NCBI GenBank assembly: GCA_033557835.1
Contig: JAWQRO010000093.1
Span: 1-59,124, forward strand
Origin: Helochares maculicollis
Taxonomy: Eukaryota; Arthropoda; Insecta; Coleoptera; Hydrophilidae
Direction: 5' to 3'
DNA length: 59,124 nt
In this document: positions 37,642 to 47,336 of the stretch, in pieces
Numbering within the stretch: the first letter of the stretch is position 1
How the letters are laid out: the number at the start of each line of letters is the position of its first letter
Translations under genes and position numbers: made by a program
Notes under the pieces: generated by a model
What the model saw: only the letters and a program-made list of their open reading frames with translations
Told to the model about the DNA's origin: nothing
Databases searched by the model: none

Positions 37642-39478
37642 ATGGAAGACGAATTAGATGATAAAGTGATTTACCAAACGTTCGTTTCACACATGAAAAT
37701 CATGTCCCGAATAGCATGGAGCTTGCCTTTAAATATCTCTCCTCTTGCATTTACTGCCTACCTATGGAAACTAATACGAATTTATATCCTGAAACCAGAA
37801 ATATTAATATTCAGTGCCGTCGTTTTCCTTATGTTGATGTATATACAAACTGTGGATGTCTGGAGCCGTAATCTGTTAGGGAGGTTGCAGTACACGCTGA
37901 ATCGCAGCAGCAGAACCAAAGTACAGAGCCTGACGTTCTTCAATTCTTCAGATGTGGAGAAAGCCAGTTGGGAAATGAAAGTAGGGCCTATTGCTGCCTA
38001 CGCAGTACAAGGCCGGAGACCTAAAATGGAAGATAGGTACGTAACATCTTTAGAACGACTGATATATGTATACCTTATCTGCTTGTTAGTGCTAATAGTT
38101 CGCTTACTTAGGAATAAGGCTCTGCATAATAAAGGATAACGTTCTTTCTAAACAATGAATAAAACAAACAAAAAAAAAATATATATATATATAATTCAGA
38201 AAAAGGCATACTAAACATCGTCAGTATTTAAGAACAACGTAAAATTGAGCGCTGTTTCCAGGACGATTAGTGAATGCCTTTATTTAATGTACTTGCACAA
38301 ACAGGCAACAGTTCTGAAAAGAATATCATAAATCATACTTGCGAGTGAGATAATATCTAGTTATACTGTACCTAAATGCATCTATTCACAATTTTATCAT
38401 CCATAGTAGAAAAATCCTTCAAGAATTTTTCATTTTTAGGTTTGTAATAAATGACAACATTAACAACACGGGCATATCATTATTCGCAGTTTTTGACGGA
38501 CATGGAGGAGAATTTGCAGCAAATTACGCCAAAGATAAGTTAATTCAAAACTTGTACAGTAAAATAATAGAAATTAAGGACACGATGCAAGGTAAGAAAC
38601 CGATGCCAAAGAAAGAAGAACCTTGCAAGGATGAAGAGAAGAAAGATCCCGAGAAGCCGAGCACTCCTCTCCTAGACCGGAGGAAAAGCTTCAAGAAAAC
38701 GCTGTCGACCACAGACGAGTGCATCAAAGGCACTAAAGAAATAACTGATAAAGAGCTGTTGAGCAAACTGGATAATCTAGTGCGGCCGATAACGCGAGAG
38801 GTGAAATCAACTAAACAGGAAATGCTAAAAGAAGTCCCTGCATCCAGTTATTTTGACCGGATTGGCAATATAGATTTTGGAAGGTTAATAACCGATGAAG
38901 TTTTGGCGGCAGACCGTTTGTTAATCGAGACCGCTAAAAAAAGCATGGATGTTGCAGGAACGACTGCTTTAATCGCAATGCTAGAGGGTTCAAAATTGGT
39001 GGTCGCAAACGTAGGCGATTCTAGAGGAGTGATGTGCGACAATAAAGGCACTGCCATCCCTCTGTCTTTCGACCACAAACCTCAGCAAATGCGCGAAAGG
39101 AAAAGAATAAAAGAGGCAGGAGGTTTCGTTACTTTTAATGGTGTATGGAGAGTGGCTGGGATTTTAGCAACATCACGAGCTTTAGGTGATTACCCTCTCA
39201 AGGATAAGAAATTAGTAATAGCCGATCCAGATATACTGACGTTCGATCTTGAAGACCATAAGCCTCTATTCCTAATTTTGGCTTCAGACGGATTATGGGA
39301 TACATTTACGAATGAAGAGGCCGTTGCTTTTATCAGGGAACGGCTGAATGAGCCTGATTATGGTGCTAAGAGCATAACTTTACAATCTTATTACCGTGGA
39401 TCTTTAGATAACATCACTGTTGTTATAATCAATTTCAAAGATAAAGCTTTCAGTTTCCACCAAACGAAGAATCCATAA
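37642..39478 (+). CDS. PP2C-family protein phosphatase, PPM1L-like, membrane-anchored
   Basis: Two exons, 37642-38036 and 38440-39478 (477 aa). A hydrophobic segment at residues 53-71 (ILIFSAVVFLMLMYIQTV) anchors it, as in vertebrate PPM1L, an ER-membrane Mn/Mg-dependent Ser/Thr phosphatase that acts on stress-kinase pathways and the ceramide transporter CERT. Catalytic motifs are present: MEDR (129-132), FDGHGG (150-155), VANVGDSRGV, SFDHKP, ATSRALGDYPLK, LASDGLWDTF and DNITVVII, so it should be active. It is about 115 residues longer than human PPM1L. The extra is a Lys/Glu/Pro-rich insert after the DGHGG strand (about 181-295) with a basophilic kinase site RRKSFKKT. The 403-bp intron starts gtacgt and ends cattttag. 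It overlaps no neighbour. Confidence 0.9.
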
Positions 39479-39490
39479 ATTTCTTGTCTC

Positions 39491-39496
39491 AATAAA
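39491..39496 (+). terminator. Poly(A) signal of the PP2C gene
   Basis: AATAAA only 12 nt after the stop codon, implying a very short 3' UTR. The convergent Atg4 gene ends about 400 bp further on. Confidence 0.6.
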
Positions 39497-39889
39497 ACCG
39501 TTTTCTGTTGTGATTTTAGTCTAGTTTTATAATTTTTGATATTAATAAATACGAGCGAGCAAATTGACTGGATTATCCAGTAAGAAGCAGAAAAATCATG
39601 TACCTGTCCAATTTGTTTTAGATCTGCTTCTTCGATTTAAACATTTTTTACTAACAACTAAGCACTATTTATTGAAGACTTTACCCATTATTTCATAGTA
39701 AAAAAATTGGTTGTCACCGAGGTTTATGATTAATTTTAACAACAAAATGGTAAATACACATAATAAATGCTTATATTATTAATTAAATAAAAGGTGTGGT
39801 AATTGAGGATTATTGTTTTGGCTTTTTCTGTGATAAAACTATTTTTTAAATGAAAACAAATATATACATAGGTCGGAATTAGTTTTATG
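39497..39889. other. Short convergent spacer between PP2C and Atg4
   Basis: AT-rich sequence holding the 3' ends of both genes. A minus-strand AATAAA at 39673-39668 could end the Atg4 transcript. Confidence 0.45.
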
Positions 39890-42800
39890 TTAAATAAATT
39901 CAAATTCTTCTAAATCGGACACCATCAAGGCTTTTACATTATCGTCCAAAGCTGCAGCTCCTAACGCCTCTTCACAAGCTTCTATATCACTGAGATTTGA
40001 TGTATAAGCTTTAGGTTTTTCTTTGTTAATGTAAAAAAGTGGGGGATTCGATGAATCCAACGCCTCCATTTTAATTTCTTCGCATAAATCTTGGAATTCC
40101 TTTTCTGTTTTACAAAGATAATTAATGGCAACGGATGGATCCATGCTAAGGAATGGCATTCTGGCAGCATGCCTACAGTGGTATGATTTGTCCAATTCTA
40201 CTTGTTCTTCAGTCTCTTTACGTCCAATCGAACCGCATCTTTGTGTGGTGTGTGGGTCTAAGAAAATAACTTCATCCCCTACATATCCCATGAAGTACAA
40301 GGCAAGATTTGGTTTACCACCAATTATACCCAAGGTTTGTCTGTAGTGAAATGATTTCTAGAAAGTAGAGAAATTGTTATGCACGTTGATTGTTTATAAT
40401 AATTGTTTAACTCACTTTTAAGCTACCGACATATACTGGGTTAACATTTGTAAGTCCTAGTCGAACAGGAACTATGAGCAATAATGGTTTCCATACTTTC
40501 GTGCCTTTAGGTAAACATAATTCCACTAAAATAGTAAAAAAGAAACCAGTTATTTCAAGTGATTATTATGTTGTAGTTTGGAGGAAGTTTTATTTGTTTG
40601 AATGAATTCACATTATTGACCCTTTGGCTTCTATGAGCGCATTTATGTGTCCAATGGAAGGTATTAGTACCACTTATACCAGGTGCGCAAGTTTAAAATG
40701 TTGTTTTGTTGTCAAGAGATAGAGCTTGAATTTTATTCAAGTAACCTTTGGAACCCAAAGCACCATATTTTGGGTAAGACTACCCCACTTCAAAATGTCA
40801 TATTCGTTTAGTTGTTTACGAGTTAGTAGAACACTTCTTTTTCATGTTAAACATGTCGAATTTTGAGTCGAGTAAAAAGCGTTTGCGGCATGTAATGATA
40901 TTCTTGTTCAATCAAAAGAAAACGGCAACAGAAAGTCATCGAATTCTTGTTGAGACTTACGGCGATCTTGCTCCAAGTGTCACGACTTGTGAACGCTGGT
41001 TTTATCGTTTCAAAAGTGGCGATTTCAATGTTATCGACAAAGAACGTGAAAATCAACCAAAAAAATTTGAAGACGACGAATTACAAGCATTATTGGAGGA
41101 AGATGATACACAAACACAACAAATGATGGCGGATAAGTTGAATGTCACTCTGCATTCCATTTTCGATCGCCTAAGAGCCATGGGTAAGATTCAAAATAGA
41201 AAATTGGAAAATGGTTTCCACATAAAATGATCGAACGACAGATGGAAAAACAAAAAACTGTGTGTGAAATGCTGCGTTTAGGCCACAAAGGAAAAGTTTT
41301 TTTGCATCTGGTCGCAACTGGCGATGAAAAATGGACATATCTTGAGAATCCCAAAAGTTAGAAGTGATGAGTATCTCCAGGACATCCATCAACATCGAGT
41401 ACAAAACTGAATCGTTTAGGGAGGAAGACAATGCTGTGTGTGTGGTGGGATCAGAAGGGAGTAGTATACTACGAGTTTCTCAAACTTGGCGAAACAGTTA
41501 ATACTAACCGCTACCGACAACAAATGATCTATTTAAACCACGCATTGATCGAAAATGCCCAGAATGGGCTCAAAGACACGGCAAAGTCATTGTGCAGCAC
41601 GACAACGCTCCTGCACATTCAGCCAAAGTGGTCAAAGAAACGATTTCTTCACTTGGTTGGGAACTCCTTACCCCACCTATTGTATTCACCAGATCTGGTG
41701 CTTTCTGATTATCACCTCTTCTCATCGATGGGACACGCACTGGTCGAGCAACACTTCAAGACTTTCGAGGATGTACAAAAATGGCTCGATGAATGGATAT
41801 CAATGAAAGTTGAAGCTTTATTTTGGAATGGTATTCATAATTTGGCGGAAAGATGGATAAAATGTGTAAAAAGCGAGGGCTAATACTTTGTATAAAAAAT
41901 GTTTTACCATTGTTCTTAAATTATAGCGTATTTTTCTTGAAAAAACAACGTTTTAAACTTGCGCACTTGGTACACATTCCATACGTAGCCAAACTGAACT
42001 TATTGCAGATTATAACGTGACACTTATAGGATATGTGATTTTGATATAGTTGTTTACGACTGTTAAGATCGTACAAATGTGTATCTGCTTTGAAGAATTT
42101 GTTACGAGATACGACATTGACTTGAATATCGCATTAGATTTAAGTGAAGATAAGTATATTAAAAAGAAGGCGTAATAAACATCCCAAAATATCCAGTACT
42201 TCTACAAATGATGAGAATTAAATTTAAATTTAAAGAGTTTTGGTTTACACGAAAGAAGTCCAATCTTCTCAAGATTGAAAGACAATTTCAAGCCTGCAAT
42301 ACATGCAGATTGAAGAAAGTTAATTCCAGAATCTACTGGTTTAGATTGCTTCTAACTTCTCAACTTAGGTTCCTACACTAAGTAAGAGACAAACAATTGA
42401 TTTAAGTTTCTGATTGAAACGAGTGCACGTAAAATGTTTTCTTCTATTCCCCAATATGTGATAGATAAGTATTTATGGCCATCATAATGTTAAATTCTAC
42501 AGACATGTATCGGAGGAGTGAAAGAAGCTGTCTGCCAAACGATTTGGAGGAAAATTGAAGGTTTTTGTGTTGAAGTCTAAGCCCTACTCCATTGGCAAGT
42601 TTCATGACTTAGCGGTGAAAGGTCTAGTTTTGAATTTTTTATATTATAGTTATTTTATTACTATTTTGTATTATAGTTATTTTATTAATACTTTGTATTT
42701 TAAAGTTTTTGTTTGCCTGAGCATTGTTTTTTATATTCATCTTGCTTAACGTGACTCCTAATATTGTTTTATTGGGTTGGCAATCAAGTGATTGCAGATT

Positions 42801-45776
42801 TTTTCGGTAGATTTTACACTTTCATTGTTTCGCCAATCTTTTCAAAATACTTAACCAATATTTTTTTTATTGTTTGGAAGGTTTGGAGTTCTACCTTTCA
42901 TTTAGTAAAAAATATATATTGATTTGTTTGTTAGTTTTGTTTTTATTCGAATTTACAATGGAAGAACAACACTTCAGATGTATTTTATTGTTTTATTTCA
43001 AAAAAGACGAGAAAGCATACATGCAATTATAGGCCGTATATTGGAATGAAGCAGTGAATGAAGGATAGTGTCATAAATGATTTTCCAGATTTCGTTCTAA
43101 ATATTTTTCATTGACAAACGTTCAAACATCAGGTCCAGCTGAAGTCGCATCCATAGCAAGGCCATTTTCGATTCCGATAGTTATACCACAAAACGTAATT
43201 TTGCAAAGAACTCTATGTATTGCAGACAGAAGCTCTGCTCTTTCAAGAAACTCGATCAATGGATCCTTCACTTTACCACCTTATGGAAATTTATTTCGAC
43301 AATGCATTAGCGTCTGCGATTCGAGTCTGAAATGTACCAAAATTGGTTCATTTTTGAAAAGACTAATTACTGCCGACAGAAAGGAGTATAGTTTAGGGGA
43401 GGAGAACCTGCGTAACCAAGGCTGCCAAAAGCAGGCTATGCTATTAGTTTTGTGGGAATTCTGCACTTTGAACTTTTATCAAACCACCATTTCATCATTA
43501 AATACAAACAAATTAGATTAAGGTTAAGAGTAAACAAGTCCTTAAAATATCTTTGGTAAGACTTTGAACTGATAAACAACAAACTAAAGTCAATGTATGA
43601 AGAAATGATATTAATTTATGGTCCTTTTATTAGTTGTGTGTATGTAGACGAAATCAAAAAGAAAACGATTTGTAATCATGTTGTACAACAAATGCGGAAC
43701 AAGTATTGATTGATCCCGATTGACCATTTAGTTGGTTCTTTAGGATTTTTCATTGACAAATGTTCAAAAATCGGATCCAGTTGAAGTCGCATCCGTAGCA
43801 AGGCCATTTTCGACTCCGATAGTTATACCACAAAACGTAATATTGCAAAGAACTCTATGTATTGCAAACAAAAGCTCTGCTCTTTCAAGAACCTCGATCA
43901 AGGGATCCTTCACTTCACCACCTTAACGAAATTTATTGAGACAGTGATTTAGCGTCTGTGATTTGAGTCTGAAAAGTAGCAAAATTGATTCATTTTTGAA
44001 AAGACTAATTAATGCCGACAGAAAGGTGTATAGTTTAGGGGAAGAGAACCTGCGTGACCAAGGCTGCCAAAAGCAGATTATGCTGTCAGTCTGGTGGGAA
44101 TATAAAGGAATTCTGTACTTTGAACTTTTATCAAACCACCATTTCACCATTAATTACAAACAAATTAGATTAAGATTAAAAGTAAACAAGTCCTTAAAAT
44201 ATCTTTGGTAAGACTTTGAAGTATACAATGAGCTGATAAAGAACAAACTAAAGTCAATATGTGAAGAAACGACATTAATTTATGGTCCTTTTATTACTTG
44301 TGTGTATGTAGACGAAATCAAAAAGAAAACGATTTGTAATCATGTTGTACAATAAATGTGGAACAAGTATTTTTCGTTGATCAGGATCGACCATTTAGTT
44401 GATTCTTTAGGATCGCTGCGAAATGAATGGGCTAAAATAATACTTACTAATATCGTCAATAATCACAATGTTATCCATAGCTACATAGATTACCAAAGAT
44501 TGCCACTCGTCGTAAATAACTAATTTCCTAAAATAAACGTAATAGTATGAAGCCAAATAGCTATGGCTTAATTACATAATTAGGAACCGGAACTCACTTC
44601 AATACTTGAGCTACTGTATTTGGTCCAAACCATTCCCCTACACTCTTTCCTTCCGCTTCTCCTGTCAACGCGATTTGATGAATTGAATAAGGTGAATTTC
44701 TACGGTCCTCGAACTTTTCTACTATTTTTAAGTAAGTAGCATCTTTTGTATCTGGGTCCCAAACCCAGTCTCGTCCTAAGTGAATATTTATCAAGGCTTG
44801 TGCTAAAACCATTTGGCCACATCTTAACATACAACCCCATCCCTTGTCAGTTGTTAAACCGTCGCCTCCGCCTATTGGCACAAATCCTCTCCGATAAGTA
44901 CACCATATCCTCGACAGGATATCTTGCCTGATTTGTTCAATTTCTGAAACAATATTTGTGTCTTAAATAAGTTAATCTCTTGGTTTTAAGGAAGTGGAGG
45001 TAGTAATAAGTTTGTCTGGAGATTCATATAACTGCTAATCATTGTGTTGTGCCAACCTTAGTGTTTCGAAAAGAAGGGAGTGTGGAAATTTTCTATTATC
45101 TGAGGCTGTGACATAGATATAATTGTGCAAAATGTACAAAGCGCAAGCTTCAAATAACGCTAGCTGAGAAAAATGCCAATTACGAGAAAATTTATTTTTT
45201 ATTCCCGCCTTCGATGACTTATCTTAAGGAAAATTGTATATAGTGGAGTTTTGTGCTGATCGTGCAGCCTGAGAACAATTGAAAACTTTCGATAGACGAT
45301 CAAATTTAGTTTTAAATCAATTTGGTGCATACGAGCACTTCTCCTAGTTGGTGAAAGTTTGCTAGAATGTGTGTCAATTTCAAACTATCGATACAAAACA
45401 CTTTAACGATGTTGAGGTTTGCAACCCTTTAGGATTATAAAAAATAAACATTCAATTGATTCTCAGCTTGGAACAAACAATAAGCAATGCTTAAGTTCGA
45501 TATTAACATTTGTAAGTAAGTTCCAATCGTTCCAATATTAATATTGTTGCCAATGCACAGTTTTAGGTTATGTTCCAAACAAGTTTGATAACATTCCAAA
45601 CAACAAGAAATCTAAGCTTGCTTAGACTACTTGTACTCACCTTCAGATCCATTGTATCTCTTTCCTAATATCCAAACAGCCTCCTTTGTTTGTGGTATAT
45701 CATCTGGCTCCAAGATCCCCTCATGGGTTAAATAAGCTTCAAACATACAATCCATTGTATTACATGTAACAGACAT
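39890..45776 (-). CDS. Atg4: Atg4 cysteine protease (autophagy)
   Basis: Exons downward: 45776-45641, 44943-44598, 44527-44448, 40525-40416, 40357-39890 (379 aa, phases agree; human ATG4B is 393). It processes Atg8/LC3 C-termini before lipidation and delipidates Atg8-PE. Catalytic triad seen: Cys83 in GWGCMLRCGQ, Asp258 and His260 in FLDPHTTQ. Also visible are VWILGKRY, the IGGGDG loop, VAQVLKKL and IIGGKPN. The C-terminus EEFEFI fits an LC3-interacting motif (FEFI, 376-379), as ATG4B has near its end; that role is inferred. Intron 3 is 3.9 kb because it holds two mariner-derived insertions. Similarity is to the ATG4A/B group rather than ATG4C/D, judged from length and the short N-terminus. 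Confidence 0.93.
40679..41971 (+). mobile_element. Mariner (mauritiana-type), copy 2
   Basis: Inverted terminal repeats begin CCAGGTGCGCAAGTTTAAAA on the left and, on the minus strand, CCAAGTGCGCAAGTTTAAAA on the right. TA duplications flank it at 40677-40678 and 41972-41973. Length 1293 bp. It sits antisense in Atg4 intron 3. Its terminal repeats are better preserved than those of the copy in STAM, so it is probably the younger or less decayed insertion. Confidence 0.92.
40853..41883 (+). pseudogene. Mariner transposase pseudogene, copy 2
   Basis: Mos1-like transposase with the helix-turn-helix half intact (MSNFESSKKRLRHVMIF ... LRAMGKIQ). It then suffers frameshifts and stops between about 41200 and 41430, and another frame change around 41580-41660. 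Catalytic motifs are present across frames: GDEKW, HDNAPAH and SDYHLF. The third is preceded by LVL instead of LAP. The frame ends a few residues short of the family's usual C-terminus. Not able to make a whole protein. Confidence 0.9.
41974..42769 (-). other. Atg4 intron 3 sequence between the two mariner insertions
   Basis: AT-rich. It holds a 27-bp minisatellite repeated twice (about 42642-42695, tattatagttattttatta...). A 32-codon plus-strand frame at 42077-42175 (MCICFEEFVTRYD...) was noticed but has no other support. Confidence 0.5.
42772..44406 (+). mobile_element. Relic of a second mariner type, with internal tandem duplication
   Basis: Starts after a TA with TTGGGTTGGCAATCAAGTGA, the terminal repeat typical of another mariner lineage (mellifera/cecropia-like). 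An ATG at 42958 opens MEEQHFRCILLFYFKKDEK, a recognisable transposase N-terminus. Downstream pieces match the same protein: CDSSLK, FLKRLITADRK for the first catalytic block, and MLSVWWEYKGILYFELL. Frameshifts and stops abound. No matching right-hand terminal repeat is visible before 45.6 kb, so the 3' half is gone or rearranged. Confidence 0.7.
43103..44406 (+). repeat. 642-bp direct tandem duplication inside the mariner relic
   Basis: Copy 1 about 43103-43744, copy 2 about 43745-44406. Both run from tttttcattgacaaa through agaactctatgtattgca, aaaagactaatta and gaacctgcgt to ctttaggat. Offset is 642 bp near the left end, with small indels later. The copies differ at scattered bases. Both include the middle of the transposase and about 200 bp of unassigned sequence after it. 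Confidence 0.88.
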
Positions 45777-47154
45777 GTATTTAAAAACCAACTAAGAACT
45801 AATTAAACTTAACAAATTAAAATTAAAAACCAATTATTCATTCCATGTCGAATGATAGCATTTTGTTGAAATGTCATCTACGCCATCATGTTTTCCGCGA
45901 GTCTGACATTTATCAGCTGATGCAGTTAGTAGGTAAACAATGTTTGAATTTTGCGCGCGAAATGTTCTTCCGAGCGACATTTTAACTGATATCTAATTTT
46001 AACGCTAGGAAAAGTCCACAACATTACCTAAATGCGAGCAAAGGTCACCAACTTCGTTGAAAATTCGCTTCACGAAGCAAAATTTACTTACAGCTATCAT
46101 TTTTGCATTTTTTGTCAGTTTACTCGTGAATGCCATTTAAATCTAAAGAGGCACAAAGTGTGTTGCACTTAAAATTTTTAGTTGATTTCCGCGGATAGCA
46201 GACATGTTCGGTAGTTCTTAAATTAGATAAGTAGGTGACAACTGAAAATTTTGACGTACCAAAAGGCCTAAATGCCATTTTTACTATTTATTGTTGTTAA
46301 CAAAAAATTTTATAAAACACTCACTTCGAAGCCTTTCTATTCCCAGCTTGAGGGTGCTCTTCGAACAAAGACGACAACAAAATATCATCATTTCTTTCCT
46401 TTCCGCCGAAAATCGTCGCATTTAAAAATTTATCTTACATTTAGCACAAAATTTGATGATTACGAAAAATTGCAAATTGAAATCGGTTGCAATTTTAAAG
46501 CCTTTTGGGCCCATAGTCTGTATCTTTAAACTGGTTGTAGAAAACTTAACAACTTTTTGTTTGCTCATTATCTTGCTATCTAAACATTTTCTACTAAAGT
46601 GCAGAGCTTAGAGATTAAGAGTACTTAATGCGCTTGAATGCGTTTCAACTATTAAAAGAAATATATTCAGCGGCACGTTGATGGTATTAATGACCTTAAT
46701 TTTCGAACTAAAACTAGATTACTGTGGATTTTTGTTTGATTGTTCATTCAAGATCCAATAATCTATAAAGGAAATTGCGTTGTTTTGAATTGCATAAGGA
46801 ATTCCACGTTTTAATGTTTTATTTTTCGTGCTGCTGCGATATACCACTGACGACATGTGATGAAGATTAAAAATATATTCTCTAAATGTAAATAGCATGG
46901 TGATATTCTATAATTAAAGTGCTCCTTACTAATACATTGCATTTAGATGTATTTAGGTGAATGAGAGTATGTTATCTGCAATTTCTAGTACCAAAATAAT
47001 TTGAAATGTATAACATGAAGGTCTCCTTAGATGATGAGCTCTTATACATTGCTGCCTAATTTAATGTGTTGCAGCACACTCTTCACAATATTAGACTTTT
47101 GACGGTTTGAACTCGGATTTATGCAAACAATACGATAGGGAATCAATTTACGCT
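45777..47154. other. Region between Atg4 and the lectin gene
   Basis: Apart from the small zinc-finger frame at 46032-46172, I see no gene. An 85-codon frame at 46272-46529 has no recognisable motif. This region should contain the Atg4 promoter. Confidence 0.45.
46032..46172 (+). CDS. Possible small zinc-finger ORF (46 aa)
   Basis: ATG-initiated frame ending YHFCIFCQFTRECHLNLKRHKVCCT. The pattern C-x2-C-x12-H-x2/3-C, with a Phe and Leu at the core positions, fits a C2HC zinc finger. The frame opens after a stop and closes 46 codons later, too short for a typical gene and below usual ORF cutoffs. An acag at 46090-46093 just before the finger could be an acceptor, making this the terminal exon of a zinc-finger gene whose other exons are not in view. 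It lies 256 bp upstream of the Atg4 start, divergent. It could also be chance or a relic. Confidence 0.3.
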   Translation: MRAKVTNFVENSLHEAKFTYSYHFCIFCQFTRECHLNLKRHKVCCT

Positions 47155-47177
47155 TTTATTTGTAACAAAACTTTATT
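47155..47177 (-). terminator. Poly(A) signals of the C-type lectin gene
   Basis: Two minus-strand AATAAA words, at 47177-47172 and 47160-47155, 160-180 nt past the lectin stop codon. Confidence 0.55.
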
Positions 47178-47336
47178 AGGTACCTACAAAAATGAAGTTA
47201 CAAATTGCGAATATTAAAAATAAATATACAATACATTTACATCAAATTAAACCTATTTTGGAAAATAAAAAGGGAATGGTAAAAAGTGTGAAAATGGAAA
47301 TAATAAAAGGAAAAATAGTGGAGGGAGAAAAATGTT

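Noticed and set aside
42077..42175. Small 32-codon frame (MCICFEEFVTRYD...) in Atg4 intron 3
   Set aside because: No family match, no upstream exon; likely chance.
46272..46529. 85-codon plus-strand open frame between Atg4 and the lectin
   Set aside because: Lys/Phe-rich, AT-driven composition, no motif, no splice or conservation evidence.
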